Below, piece by piece: positions 17,890 to 24,963 of a DNA stretch of 64,000 nucleotides. Source of the stretch: an uncultured Bacteroidales bacterium. GTDB taxonomy: Bacteria; Bacteroidota; Bacteroidia; Bacteroidales; UBA932. Below the pieces are notes generated by a model that was not told the origin of the DNA, did no database searches, and worked only from the letters and a program-made list of their open reading frames with translations. The stretch covers positions 1 to 64,000 of the forward strand of contig CAMXAU010000004.1 of the NCBI GenBank assembly GCA_947179325.1. Direction: 5' to 3'. The number at the start of each line of letters is the position of its first letter. Position 1 is the stretch's first letter. A program made the position numbers and the translations under genes.

Positions 17890-18270
17890 ATGCAATCATT
17901 AGATTCAATAAAGATATCGTGTATGAAGACTCTTGATAATTTTCATACGCTACTCAAAGAAAAATATCAAAGAGATATATCAACTGAATATTTTTTTGTT
18001 CCGAAGTTCATTAATGATACGAATCAAGCAAACAATTATGTAAACAATTTTACAAATAATAAGTCTGACTATTTTTCTATGATACTCTCTTCTGAAAAAA
18101 TAGATTTAAACGAATTAGTCAATCTGATACACAAATATCAAAATAAGATTTCTTGGGTTGATTTTATGTTGTGTCCTACAGAAACAAATATCTCGGTATA
18201 TGTAGTTCAATTGGTATGTTTAAATAAGATAGATAATAAACTTAACTTTCATATAGCATGTCCGATATAA
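17890..18270 (+). CDS. Small immunity-like protein
   Basis: A 126-residue AT-rich soluble protein (MQSLDSIKISCMKTLDNFHT...) with no known motif. It starts three bases after the toxin-end fragment and overlaps the start of the next barrel-leader copy at 18258 in another frame. Size, composition and position are typical of cognate immunity genes. No family can be named. Confidence 0.5.
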   Translation: MQSLDSIKISCMKTLDNFHTLLKEKYQRDISTEYFFVPKFINDTNQANNYVNNFTNNKSDYFSMILSSEKIDLNELVNLIHKYQNKISWVDFMLCPTETNISVYVVQLVCLNKIDNKLNFHIACPI

Positions 18271-18422
18271 ATCAGAAACAAGTTAAAGTATTCTTAGTAC
18301 TGTTAATTTCAATTATTATAGCTGTCAATTCGTCAGCTCAAGTAGCTTTCCGTGCTGACGTAGGTGTGGCCGGGTACAAGACCACTTGCTTTGCCCCTGT
18401 GCAGGTATCAAATTGGCATTAA
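18258..18422 (+). pseudogene. Truncated barrel leader copy with diverged signal peptide
   Basis: ATG 18258 opens a 54-residue ORF. A diverged signal peptide (VKVFLVLLISIIIAVNSSAQ) is followed by VAFRADVGVAGYKTTCFAPV, nearly identical to the start of the mature barrel at 16603, then a stop at 18420. The nucleotide match to the intact gene is nearly perfect from about 18343 to 18412 and then ends abruptly. Confidence 0.65.
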
Positions 18423-18459
18423 TCAAGATGGTATATTTTATACCTTTTTAAAAAATAAT

Positions 18460-18876
18460 ATGACAAATTTAAGAATAAAGGATTTAGATGGCATATCATA
18501 TATGCATCTGAACTTAGTGAATCATTACAGTAACACTTCGCAAGTTGAGTTTTTAGTAAATCTAAGTAAAAATGGTTTTTATGCCAATAAGAATGTCTAT
18601 GGGGAAAAGGAGGATTTGATATTATTGCAAAAGGCCCTTTCAAAACTCATATCAGGTGAAAACATCGCATATGAATATAAATCAATGATTGACGAACACT
18701 TGAGCATAAAATTTCAAAGGAATGTTACAGGAAACATTGCCGTTACATGCATACTTAAAGATTGGGATTATACATCTGCTGAGCTAAAATTGATATTCAA
18801 TATAGATCAGACCATTCTTTGTGAATTTTGTGTACAGCTTGAAGAATTATTTACATTTATTGAAACCAAGATATGA
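18460..18876 (+). CDS. WapI/DUF6228-like immunity protein
   Basis: A 138-residue protein beginning MTNLRIKDLDGISYMHLNLV. The second half has the pattern of WapI-type immunity proteins: HLSIKFQRNVTGNIAVTC, then KLIFNIDQTILCEFCVQLEE near the end. The family call is by recollection and moderate. No cognate toxin fragment precedes it, only the truncated barrel leader. Its last codons overlap the start of immunity copy 2 (ATGA at 18873). Its 3' end is duplicated at about 19414-19500. Confidence 0.6.
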   Translation: MTNLRIKDLDGISYMHLNLVNHYSNTSQVEFLVNLSKNGFYANKNVYGEKEDLILLQKALSKLISGENIAYEYKSMIDEHLSIKFQRNVTGNIAVTCILKDWDYTSAELKLIFNIDQTILCEFCVQLEELFTFIETKI

Positions 18877-19340
18877 GAGTATATAAACGAATCAACGATA
18901 TTTACGAGGTTGAGTTGCCGGACTGTAAAAGATATTTCCAGTTTTTACAATCTGATTCCTCTATGTTAGGAGGAAATGTTATTGCAATATTTAATAATAA
19001 ATATGATAAATTCGAGTCACCTTCATTAGATGACATCGCCAAAGGAGCAGTTGAATATTATTGTCATACTAATATAAATTTGGGCGTAAAACTCGGTCTA
19101 TGGAAGAAATATGGTAATGCTCCTGCATGCTCGGACCTATCTGATATTTATTTTAAAAACTATGTTGATGAAGAATTGATTGGCTTAAAATGTTGGCGTG
19201 TTTGGAGAGTAAATGAGGAATTTATGTTTTTTAATGAACTTCCGGCTCGTTTTAAACATTCATATTCAACACTTCTTTTCTCACCAAAGAGTGTCTACCA
19301 TAAACTTAAGTATGGTAATTTTTTAGGTCGCGATTTTTAG
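18873..19340 (+). CDS. Immunity-like protein, copy 2
   Basis: A 155-residue paralog of the protein at 16121. The N-terminal 70 residues are almost identical (MRVYKRINDIYEVELPDCKR; SMLGGNVIAIFNN). The rest is diverged and three residues longer around VDEELIGLKCWRVW. The near-identical half next to a diverged half indicates gene conversion or recombination between copies. It is translationally coupled to the WapI-like gene upstream and is not next to its own toxin fragment. Confidence 0.65.
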   Translation: MRVYKRINDIYEVELPDCKRYFQFLQSDSSMLGGNVIAIFNNKYDKFESPSLDDIAKGAVEYYCHTNINLGVKLGLWKKYGNAPACSDLSDIYFKNYVDEELIGLKCWRVWRVNEEFMFFNELPARFKHSYSTLLFSPKSVYHKLKYGNFLGRDF

Positions 19341-19353
19341 CCCATTAATAAAT

Positions 19354-19500
19354 ATGAAACAACTGACAATAATCTTTATAACATCACTTTTAATTTGCGC
19401 CACCACTACGTCTGCTAAGCTAAAATTGATATTCAATATAGATCAGACCATTCTTTGTGAGCTTAGTGTACAAGTTGAGGAATTGTTGGCATTAATTTAA
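19354..19500 (+). pseudogene. Chimera: barrel signal peptide fused to the end of the WapI-like immunity gene
   Basis: A 48-residue in-frame fusion. The signal peptide MKQLTIIFITSLLICATTTS is joined at SA to KLKLIFNIDQTILCELSVQV and a short tail. The left part copies the barrel leader of 16603 and the right part copies the last 25 or so codons of 18460-18876. The shared gctaagctaaaattg / gctgagctaaaattg context marks the junction. Probably a recombination by-product rather than a working protein. Confidence 0.7.
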
Positions 19501-19509
19501 ACGTCCATT

Positions 19510-20052
19510 ATGAAAAAGCTGTACTTTCTCCTTATGTTATTTGTATTGACCGGCTGCCCCAGCCCATATTGGGAGAACCGGGTAAATATGGTTGTAACCA
19601 ACAATTCTGACGCGGATATTGCCTGTTTCTTTCCCCGTGTGTCGGATTATCCTTTGGAAGATTATCCATATCATGTATATCCGGATACCACAATAACTTT
19701 TGCCATGCATTTTGTCCAGTTTCCGTTCAAGGCAAAAGCGACAACAGAGTATGTGTTCCTATGCTACCATGACGTTGCGAAAGTATATGAGTATTATAAA
19801 ACCGACACATTGTCCTTCTTTATATTTGACAATTCCCTTATAGAAGGGACAGGATTGCACGAGTGGGAGAAGGTCGCAAAGAATTATGACATAATGGCCC
19901 GTTATGACTTTTCATTGGAAGATTTACGGTCATTGTCCGTCAGCAATCTTTCTATCGCTATTTCCTACCCGCCCACTCCGGAAATGAAAGACATCAAGAT
20001 GTGGCCACCGTATGAAGAAATAATCAAGAATGTAGAATCCTTAAAGCAGTAA
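19510..20052 (+). CDS. Lipoprotein of unknown function
   Basis: A 180-residue lipoprotein (MKKLYFLLMLFVLTGCPSPY, lipobox LTGC). The body is rich in aromatic residues (NRVNMVVTNNSDADIACFFP; FFIFDNSLIEGTGLHEWEKV). No family is recognized. It is intact, has a codon use closer to the core genome than its neighbours, and ends three bases before the toxin-fragment ORF at 20056. A lipoprotein immunity or accessory role is possible but unproven. Confidence 0.6.
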   Translation: MKKLYFLLMLFVLTGCPSPYWENRVNMVVTNNSDADIACFFPRVSDYPLEDYPYHVYPDTTITFAMHFVQFPFKAKATTEYVFLCYHDVAKVYEYYKTDTLSFFIFDNSLIEGTGLHEWEKVAKNYDIMARYDFSLEDLRSLSVSNLSIAISYPPTPEMKDIKMWPPYEEIIKNVESLKQ

Positions 20053-20055
20053 GAA

Positions 20056-20490
20056 ATGAAGACAAAAATAATAGCTGTGGCGGTTTAGTTCAGGGGACTT
20101 CATCCGCAATACTTTTGTGATGGCAGTACTCCTAATACGTTAATTCTTGATAATGGTAATCTATCACCATACGAAAAAGGTAAGCAAGGTGTCGCGCGAG
20201 CTATTGAGCAAGTCAAAGCAGAAGGAGGTAAAATTCTTGATACAGAAGTAACAATTAAAGTAGATGGCACAAAAGTATGTACGGACTTCGTCGCTGAGAT
20301 TGACGGCAAAACGACTTTCTTTGAAGTTAAAAACGGATTGAAAGCAGGATTTACAAAAAATCAAAAGATTGTATACCCCAATATGTTATTAAATCGACCA
20401 ATTGTACATCCTGTTGGAGTTAAGGCTACAAACATATTTCCATATCCCACGAATAATTATAACTTTGTTATCATAAAATTTAATTTTTAA
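20056..20490 (+). pseudogene. PD-(D/E)XK nuclease-like toxin end behind a short leader, interrupted by a TAG
   Basis: ATG 20056 starts MKTKIIAVAV, then an in-frame TAG at 20086. The same frame then stays open to TAA 20488. The open part encodes a restriction-endonuclease-fold toxin domain of about 130 residues. It has an N-terminal helix with KQGVARAIEQVKAEGGKIL. The catalytic core is VCTDFVAEIDGKTTFFEVKN (Asp, then Glu-x-Lys), then QK and a final strand NFVIIKFNF. This matches Tox-REase-type polymorphic toxin tips. An immunity-like gene starts six bases after the stop. The missing N-terminal delivery region and the TAG suggest an orphan, probably silent module. Confidence 0.68.
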
Positions 20491-20496
20491 ATAGTT

Positions 20497-21126
20497 ATGA
20501 GTAAACAAGTAAATGATTCTCTTAAAGAAATTTGCAGGAGTCTCGGATATGAAAAAAAAGGAGACTTTTATATAAAGCCATTTTCCTCTAATATTTATTT
20601 GACAATACGTTTTAGTATAGCATCTTATCGAATCAAAGGTCATAGATTAGTTGCTCCTATGATAGGAGTAAGATATGAAGATGTAGAAAAAATTTTACAA
20701 GAAATATCCCCTGATGAACGACTTATAAAGTCTAGAAATCCAAATACTATTTCCGAACATATTGGCTATATAATGCCTATAGACGATTGGAAAGAATGGG
20801 ACTTTATTGAACATGGGAATACTCCAGAATTTATTATAAATGATTTAAGAGAAGCCTTACAAAAATATAGTATCGAATATTGTAAGCGATTCTTGACGAT
20901 TGATGATATTATAGCGAAGATAGAAAGTGAAGCTTGGAATCCAAGTAATTATAGTCTCTTTCGCAGACTGCCTATTTTGTATTACTTAACAGGATACAAA
21001 CAGAAAGGTATAAAGTTTATCAATAGAGTTTTTAAAGAAGGATTTAGCGAAGCTGATCTATTATTTACCAATGAGTACATTTCAAATTATATGAAATTGC
21101 CTGATAATCCCCATGATATAAAATAA
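20497..21126 (+). CDS. Putative immunity protein for the PD-(D/E)XK toxin
   Basis: A 209-residue soluble AT-rich protein (MSKQVNDSLKEICRSLGYEK...). It has an N-terminal alpha/beta part of about 130 residues resembling DUF4304-type proteins (KKGDFYIKPFSSNIYLTIRF) and a helical C-terminal part (RRLPILYYLTGYKQKGIKFI). It starts six bases after the nuclease-like fragment ends. Family and toxin binding are inferred from order and size. Confidence 0.6.
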   Translation: MSKQVNDSLKEICRSLGYEKKGDFYIKPFSSNIYLTIRFSIASYRIKGHRLVAPMIGVRYEDVEKILQEISPDERLIKSRNPNTISEHIGYIMPIDDWKEWDFIEHGNTPEFIINDLREALQKYSIEYCKRFLTIDDIIAKIESEAWNPSNYSLFRRLPILYYLTGYKQKGIKFINRVFKEGFSEADLLFTNEYISNYMKLPDNPHDIK

Positions 21127-21134
21127 TACAAACT

Positions 21135-21511
21135 ATGAGGACTTTAAAGACAATCTTTATAAATTTGCGCCACCACTACATCTGCCTAGGTTGCAGTCCG
21201 TGCTGACGTAGGTGTGGCCGGGTACAAGACCACTTGCTTTAATCCGGTGCAAATACCAAGTATATTCGGCCTTGGCTTACAGCTCGGGGCGGATTATGAC
21301 ATACATATTACGAAAAGATTTTATCTCACGCCTGGACTTTACTGGTCATATCGTGCAGCCTCCGGCAACTCTCCTGCAGAAGATGTCTATGGCACGGAAC
21401 TGCTTCAGGAACATCCCCTTAAGGAACATATGACTATTTCAATAGTGACTCAGACTCCAAATACCGCCATTATACGGAAGCACGTCTGACAAAATCAATG
21501 ATATGATTCAA
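21135..21511 (+). pseudogene. Deleted copy of the beta-barrel gene
   Basis: Homologous to 16603-17130 of the intact barrel gene but with several deletions. A short deletion in the signal peptide breaks the frame. Roughly 145 bases are missing after the ELLQEH codons (about 21418). The match resumes with AT-rich sequence up to aatgatatgattcaa at about 21510, where it stops and a GspF-like tail begins. It cannot encode a full barrel. Confidence 0.8.
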
Positions 21512-21610
21512 GCCGAACCTATCCTCATTCTTGTAATAGGCGTGATAGTGGCGTTTGTCCTGATAGCGATGTACATGCCAATGTTCAAACTCGGGATGAC
21601 GATACAGTGA
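21512..21610 (+). pseudogene. C-terminal 32 codons of a GspF/PilC-like inner membrane protein
   Basis: The frame AEPILILVIGVIVAFVLIAM, then YMPMFKLGMTIQ and TGA, is the characteristic last transmembrane helix of GspF/PilC platform proteins (EP..I...G.IV...I.MY.PMF). It joins directly to the barrel pseudogene at the gattcaa string. Everything upstream in gspF is gone. With the pilin at 17348 it shows that a type IV pilus or type II secretion-like operon once occupied this place. Confidence 0.7.
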
Positions 21611-21616
21611 TACTTA

Positions 21617-21652
21617 TAAAAATGGCCGTCCAGAGCAGGGCGGCCATGTAAA
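21617..21652 (-). terminator. Terminator at the end of the reverse-strand PUL
   Basis: ATGGCCG(T)CC / GG(G)CGGCCAT hairpin at 21622-21647. A T run follows on the minus strand, 20 bases after the last PUL gene. It also lies just after the gspF remnant on the plus strand. Confidence 0.7.
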
Positions 21653-21671
21653 ATACAGCAAAGACAAACAG

Positions 21672-22703
21672 CTACCGGACATTCATCCTCACATCCATCT
21701 CCGCTTCAAGTACGGTTCCGGAAAAGACTGGCATTGAGCCGTTGGCCGGAATCCTCCGGTAGTATTTAGCGTATGCCTTCGTGTCCCAGATGAACATTCG
21801 GCACTGCGAATCATCGCCTCCGCTGAGCATCCTTGATGTAATGTTGACCTCAACGCCATTGCTGTCATTCCATGCATGGAACTCATTCCTGCCAACGGCA
21901 TCAAGACGGTTTGCACCGGAGCTGTCGAAAATTTCAACATTGAAATCCTCATTGTAGCCTTTTTCTGCAAGATTATGCCCCACACAGCAGATGCCGCAGT
22001 ACCAGTATATCGGCATCTCCTCCCTGAAGACAAGCCTGTTCACCGTATTGTAGCCGGAATCCCCGAACACGGTCGTCTTCACATGGTCAGCCACAACGCG
22101 GTGGTCAGATGCGACGAATACACCATTCACCTTCTGGCCGGTCTTGTACATTGCCGAGGTCTGCACATAATGGAATTTGTCGCATTCCACCCAGCCGAAT
22201 GAGCTTTCAAGCATCTCCGGGGCAATCTCCACATCATCAATGTAGAACTTCACTCCGCATCCTTCCTCCATGTCTATCCGCTCGTCACCATGGTATCCTC
22301 CTGTAAAGTCCGCCATCGTGCTTTCATCCGAACAGTCCCTGAACACAGACTCATTCTCACCGTTTGTCAGAAGATTTCCGGTCATTACGGAAAAAGTCCC
22401 GTCTGCCTTGGCGTACATCTCAAGCTGCGCACCGTTCAGGCGCCACAGGTCCATATACTGTTCCTCGCCATGATTCCTGTAATGGTTTACAGAAAACACG
22501 AAATACTTGCTCTTGCTTATCCTGTCCTGCAGGGCGACATAGAATACTTCCGTGCTTCCAGACTTTTCAAACCGGACCATGGCTGTCTTGCCATGGCCGG
22601 TTTCCGTCTTGTCCTTCCCTGCATCATCCGGCTCCATCCCACGGCATGAACACAGTGCCGCTATGGACATCACCATAGATACAAAAAACACACGTCTTCT
22701 CAT
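21672..22703 (-). CDS. PUL surface lipoprotein of unknown function
   Basis: A 343-residue lipoprotein (MRRRVFFVSMVMSIAALCSC). No named domain can be assigned. It begins with an acidic linker, then alternating hydrophobic strands suggest an all-beta protein (TEVFYVALQDRISKSKYFVF, FTGGYHGDERIDMEEGCGVK, EDFNVEIFDSSGANRLDAVG). It is the last gene of the reverse-strand PUL, four bases after the gene at 22708. By position it is a candidate accessory glycan-binding protein. Confidence 0.6.
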   Translation of the reverse strand: MRRRVFFVSMVMSIAALCSCRGMEPDDAGKDKTETGHGKTAMVRFEKSGSTEVFYVALQDRISKSKYFVFSVNHYRNHGEEQYMDLWRLNGAQLEMYAKADGTFSVMTGNLLTNGENESVFRDCSDESTMADFTGGYHGDERIDMEEGCGVKFYIDDVEIAPEMLESSFGWVECDKFHYVQTSAMYKTGQKVNGVFVASDHRVVADHVKTTVFGDSGYNTVNRLVFREEMPIYWYCGICCVGHNLAEKGYNEDFNVEIFDSSGANRLDAVGRNEFHAWNDSNGVEVNITSRMLSGGDDSQCRMFIWDTKAYAKYYRRIPANGSMPVFSGTVLEAEMDVRMNVR

Positions 22704-22707
22704 AATG

Positions 22708-24879
22708 CTACCTGTTGTCCCTGTCCACCTGGCATCTTACCGGAGCCGAGATAGACTTGTTGTATGAGTTGATCTTCGGTGCCACCTTTCCGCTTGAAGG
22801 CCTGAAATAGAAAGCCTGCCCCTGGACAGCTCCGCAGACATTGCTCCAAAGCAGGCCATGGGAAGCTCCTGAGGTATTTCCGGTGTTCGCCCCTCCCATG
22901 TTGGCAAGCCTTCCGTTGTCAGAGGTCTTTCCATTTATATATCCGGCGCAGATGAACGAATTGTCCCCTATCCTGATGCCAGGATATCCGGCAGTGTCAA
23001 TATACGAATATCCGCTTCCGACTGCCGGGCAGGCATCAACTATGGCCGACAATGCCTTGGTATCAGCCACACGCCATCCTTTCGGGCACGGGTCATATAT
23101 CGACTTAATGCCTTCCTTCTCCCTGTCTCCGGTAGTGCTTCCCCAGAAGTCCTTGACATCATCGGAGCACCAGTTCGCCTGATCTGTGGCGTCGGTCACG
23201 GCTAAGATCATTCCCACAGGATTGGCCATGGCATCTGCATAGGAAAGCGGATTGGTCTGGATTGCAAGGCACTGCTCGTTTGTCACTGCATTTGCGCCGT
23301 CATGTCCTCCCGTGATTGTCCAGTATGATGTCCAGAAGCTCGGCATATAGCGTCCCCACTGATATAGATTTGTAGTCCTGTAGACAACATCAGGATTGGC
23401 ACCGCTCTTGTTCGCTATCCATGTGTCGAACTGAGTAGTTGCCTGGCCTATATCCATCGGTGCGAAATCATATCCAGCAGTAGTCACAGGCGCAATTGAA
23501 GTCCCGTCAGCAGCCACATTCCAGAATGTCCATGCCCAGAGGATTTTCCCGTCTTTCTTCATGACAAGGATAGGCGATCCTGCGTATGCGCTCACGTTCT
23601 TTACCGTAACGGTATAGTTCCCGTCGTATGAGAATTCGTATCCGTTGGCCGGGTCCACACCGCTCGCCTCATATCCAAGGGTACGGCATGTATATACAGT
23701 CCCGTTCATAGTCCTTGCCCAGTCGAACTCAGCACCCTTAGGATCTACGGCATTGTAGAAATTTCCCCTTGCCCTGATGTCTATCTTTATTTCGTCAGGA
23801 ATATCCGGATTCGGGGTATAGGCTGCTCCAGTATAGGTAGAACCGTTCTTGCATTGTATGAAATATGTATTGGCCTCTCCGTATGCGACCCCAGGCCCCG
23901 GCAGATAGCGGGTCTCGGTGGCGACATACCACTCCCCTGCTGCATTCATGCTCTCGCTGAGTCCGCCCAGGTCTATGAGGGTAGTCTGGCCTGCCTTGAA
24001 CACCAAGCCGGATTTCTTTGTAGGGACCGTAATGGTAAGCCCTTCTTCATTCTGCAGCTCCACTATCACCCATATCTCCTTTCCGCTCATGTCCACGGGA
24101 AGGATATTCATATAGATGTTCTGTGTCTTGACTTCAGACAGCAGAGATGTGTTTGTGACTGTCACTGAGACACGGTTGAGAGGTTCTCCTGTCTGAATGA
24201 TCTCCATCGTCTCCGGATTCAGGTTGAAGCCACCTGCCATCGGAGTGTTGTTGTCGTCATAGATAGACACCCTCTTCGGAGCATAGCCTGCAAATTCAGT
24301 AGACGAAATGCTGACCTGCGCTACAGCTGTCACAGGATTCAGTTCAAACTTGAACGTCTCGTCCACCCCAGGAATCCCTGTCACCATGCCGAGGGCAAAA
24401 CAGTCGGCTGCCACATTCGGTGCGGCCTGCACCTGCCTGTCATCGATATTCAGTCCATAGATGGTCCCTCTGCTGTACACAAGGTCCGGATTGTACGGGG
24501 AATATACCATGAACTTATTCTCCCCTGCCACAAGGTCAAGCGCAGGGGTGGTAAACCTCGCTACGGCCTTGCCCTCGTACTCTGACGGAGTATAAGTATT
24601 GGTGTTTTCGCCCGTCTCCTCATCGATTACCGGAGCCGTATTGGCCCAGCCGACAATCCTGCATTCCTTGTTGATTATCTTTATCTCATCCATGGCAGAA
24701 TACAGTCCCACAGCGGAACTGGTCTTCCATGCAAAGCCCTCGGTTGCGACTGTGCCCTCCAGCAGATAAGAGACATTGGAGTCAGGCTCCGGGTAGACAG
24801 TACCAGGCTCTACAGGCACCTTTTCGCAAGCCGCGATGGCAGACAGAGCCAGAAAAATTGATAGATAGTTACGTTTCAT
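22708..24879 (-). CDS. Fimbrillin-like / FISUMP-type surface lipoprotein
   Basis: A 723-residue lipoprotein. ATG 24879 opens the signal MKRNYLSIFLALSAIAAC; the longer frame to 24936 lacks a signal start. Residues of about 40-330 resemble a fimbrillin-type double domain (SSAVGLYSAMDEIKIINKEC; KFELNPVTAVAQVSISSTEF). The C-terminal part is like Fibrobacter major paralogous domains: FWGSTTGDREKEGIKSIYDP, CPKGWRVADTKALSAIV and a final SAPVRCQVDRD. It sits in the surface-glycan-binding-protein slot directly after susD. It could be a binding protein or a surface filament subunit. Confidence 0.65.
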   Translation of the reverse strand: MKRNYLSIFLALSAIAACEKVPVEPGTVYPEPDSNVSYLLEGTVATEGFAWKTSSAVGLYSAMDEIKIINKECRIVGWANTAPVIDEETGENTNTYTPSEYEGKAVARFTTPALDLVAGENKFMVYSPYNPDLVYSRGTIYGLNIDDRQVQAAPNVAADCFALGMVTGIPGVDETFKFELNPVTAVAQVSISSTEFAGYAPKRVSIYDDNNTPMAGGFNLNPETMEIIQTGEPLNRVSVTVTNTSLLSEVKTQNIYMNILPVDMSGKEIWVIVELQNEEGLTITVPTKKSGLVFKAGQTTLIDLGGLSESMNAAGEWYVATETRYLPGPGVAYGEANTYFIQCKNGSTYTGAAYTPNPDIPDEIKIDIRARGNFYNAVDPKGAEFDWARTMNGTVYTCRTLGYEASGVDPANGYEFSYDGNYTVTVKNVSAYAGSPILVMKKDGKILWAWTFWNVAADGTSIAPVTTAGYDFAPMDIGQATTQFDTWIANKSGANPDVVYRTTNLYQWGRYMPSFWTSYWTITGGHDGANAVTNEQCLAIQTNPLSYADAMANPVGMILAVTDATDQANWCSDDVKDFWGSTTGDREKEGIKSIYDPCPKGWRVADTKALSAIVDACPAVGSGYSYIDTAGYPGIRIGDNSFICAGYINGKTSDNGRLANMGGANTGNTSGASHGLLWSNVCGAVQGQAFYFRPSSGKVAPKINSYNKSISAPVRCQVDRDNR

Positions 24880-24963
24880 TGCATTAATATTAAGTTGATT
24901 AAAGATTCTCTCTTCATAAGCGTACACCATTCTCAAGTGATGTCAGCAAGTGCACACAGGCCG

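Noticed and set aside
13267..21611. Insertion sequence or integron explaining the repeats
   Set aside because: No transposase, integrase or terminal inverted repeats are present; the repeats are pieces of coding leaders.
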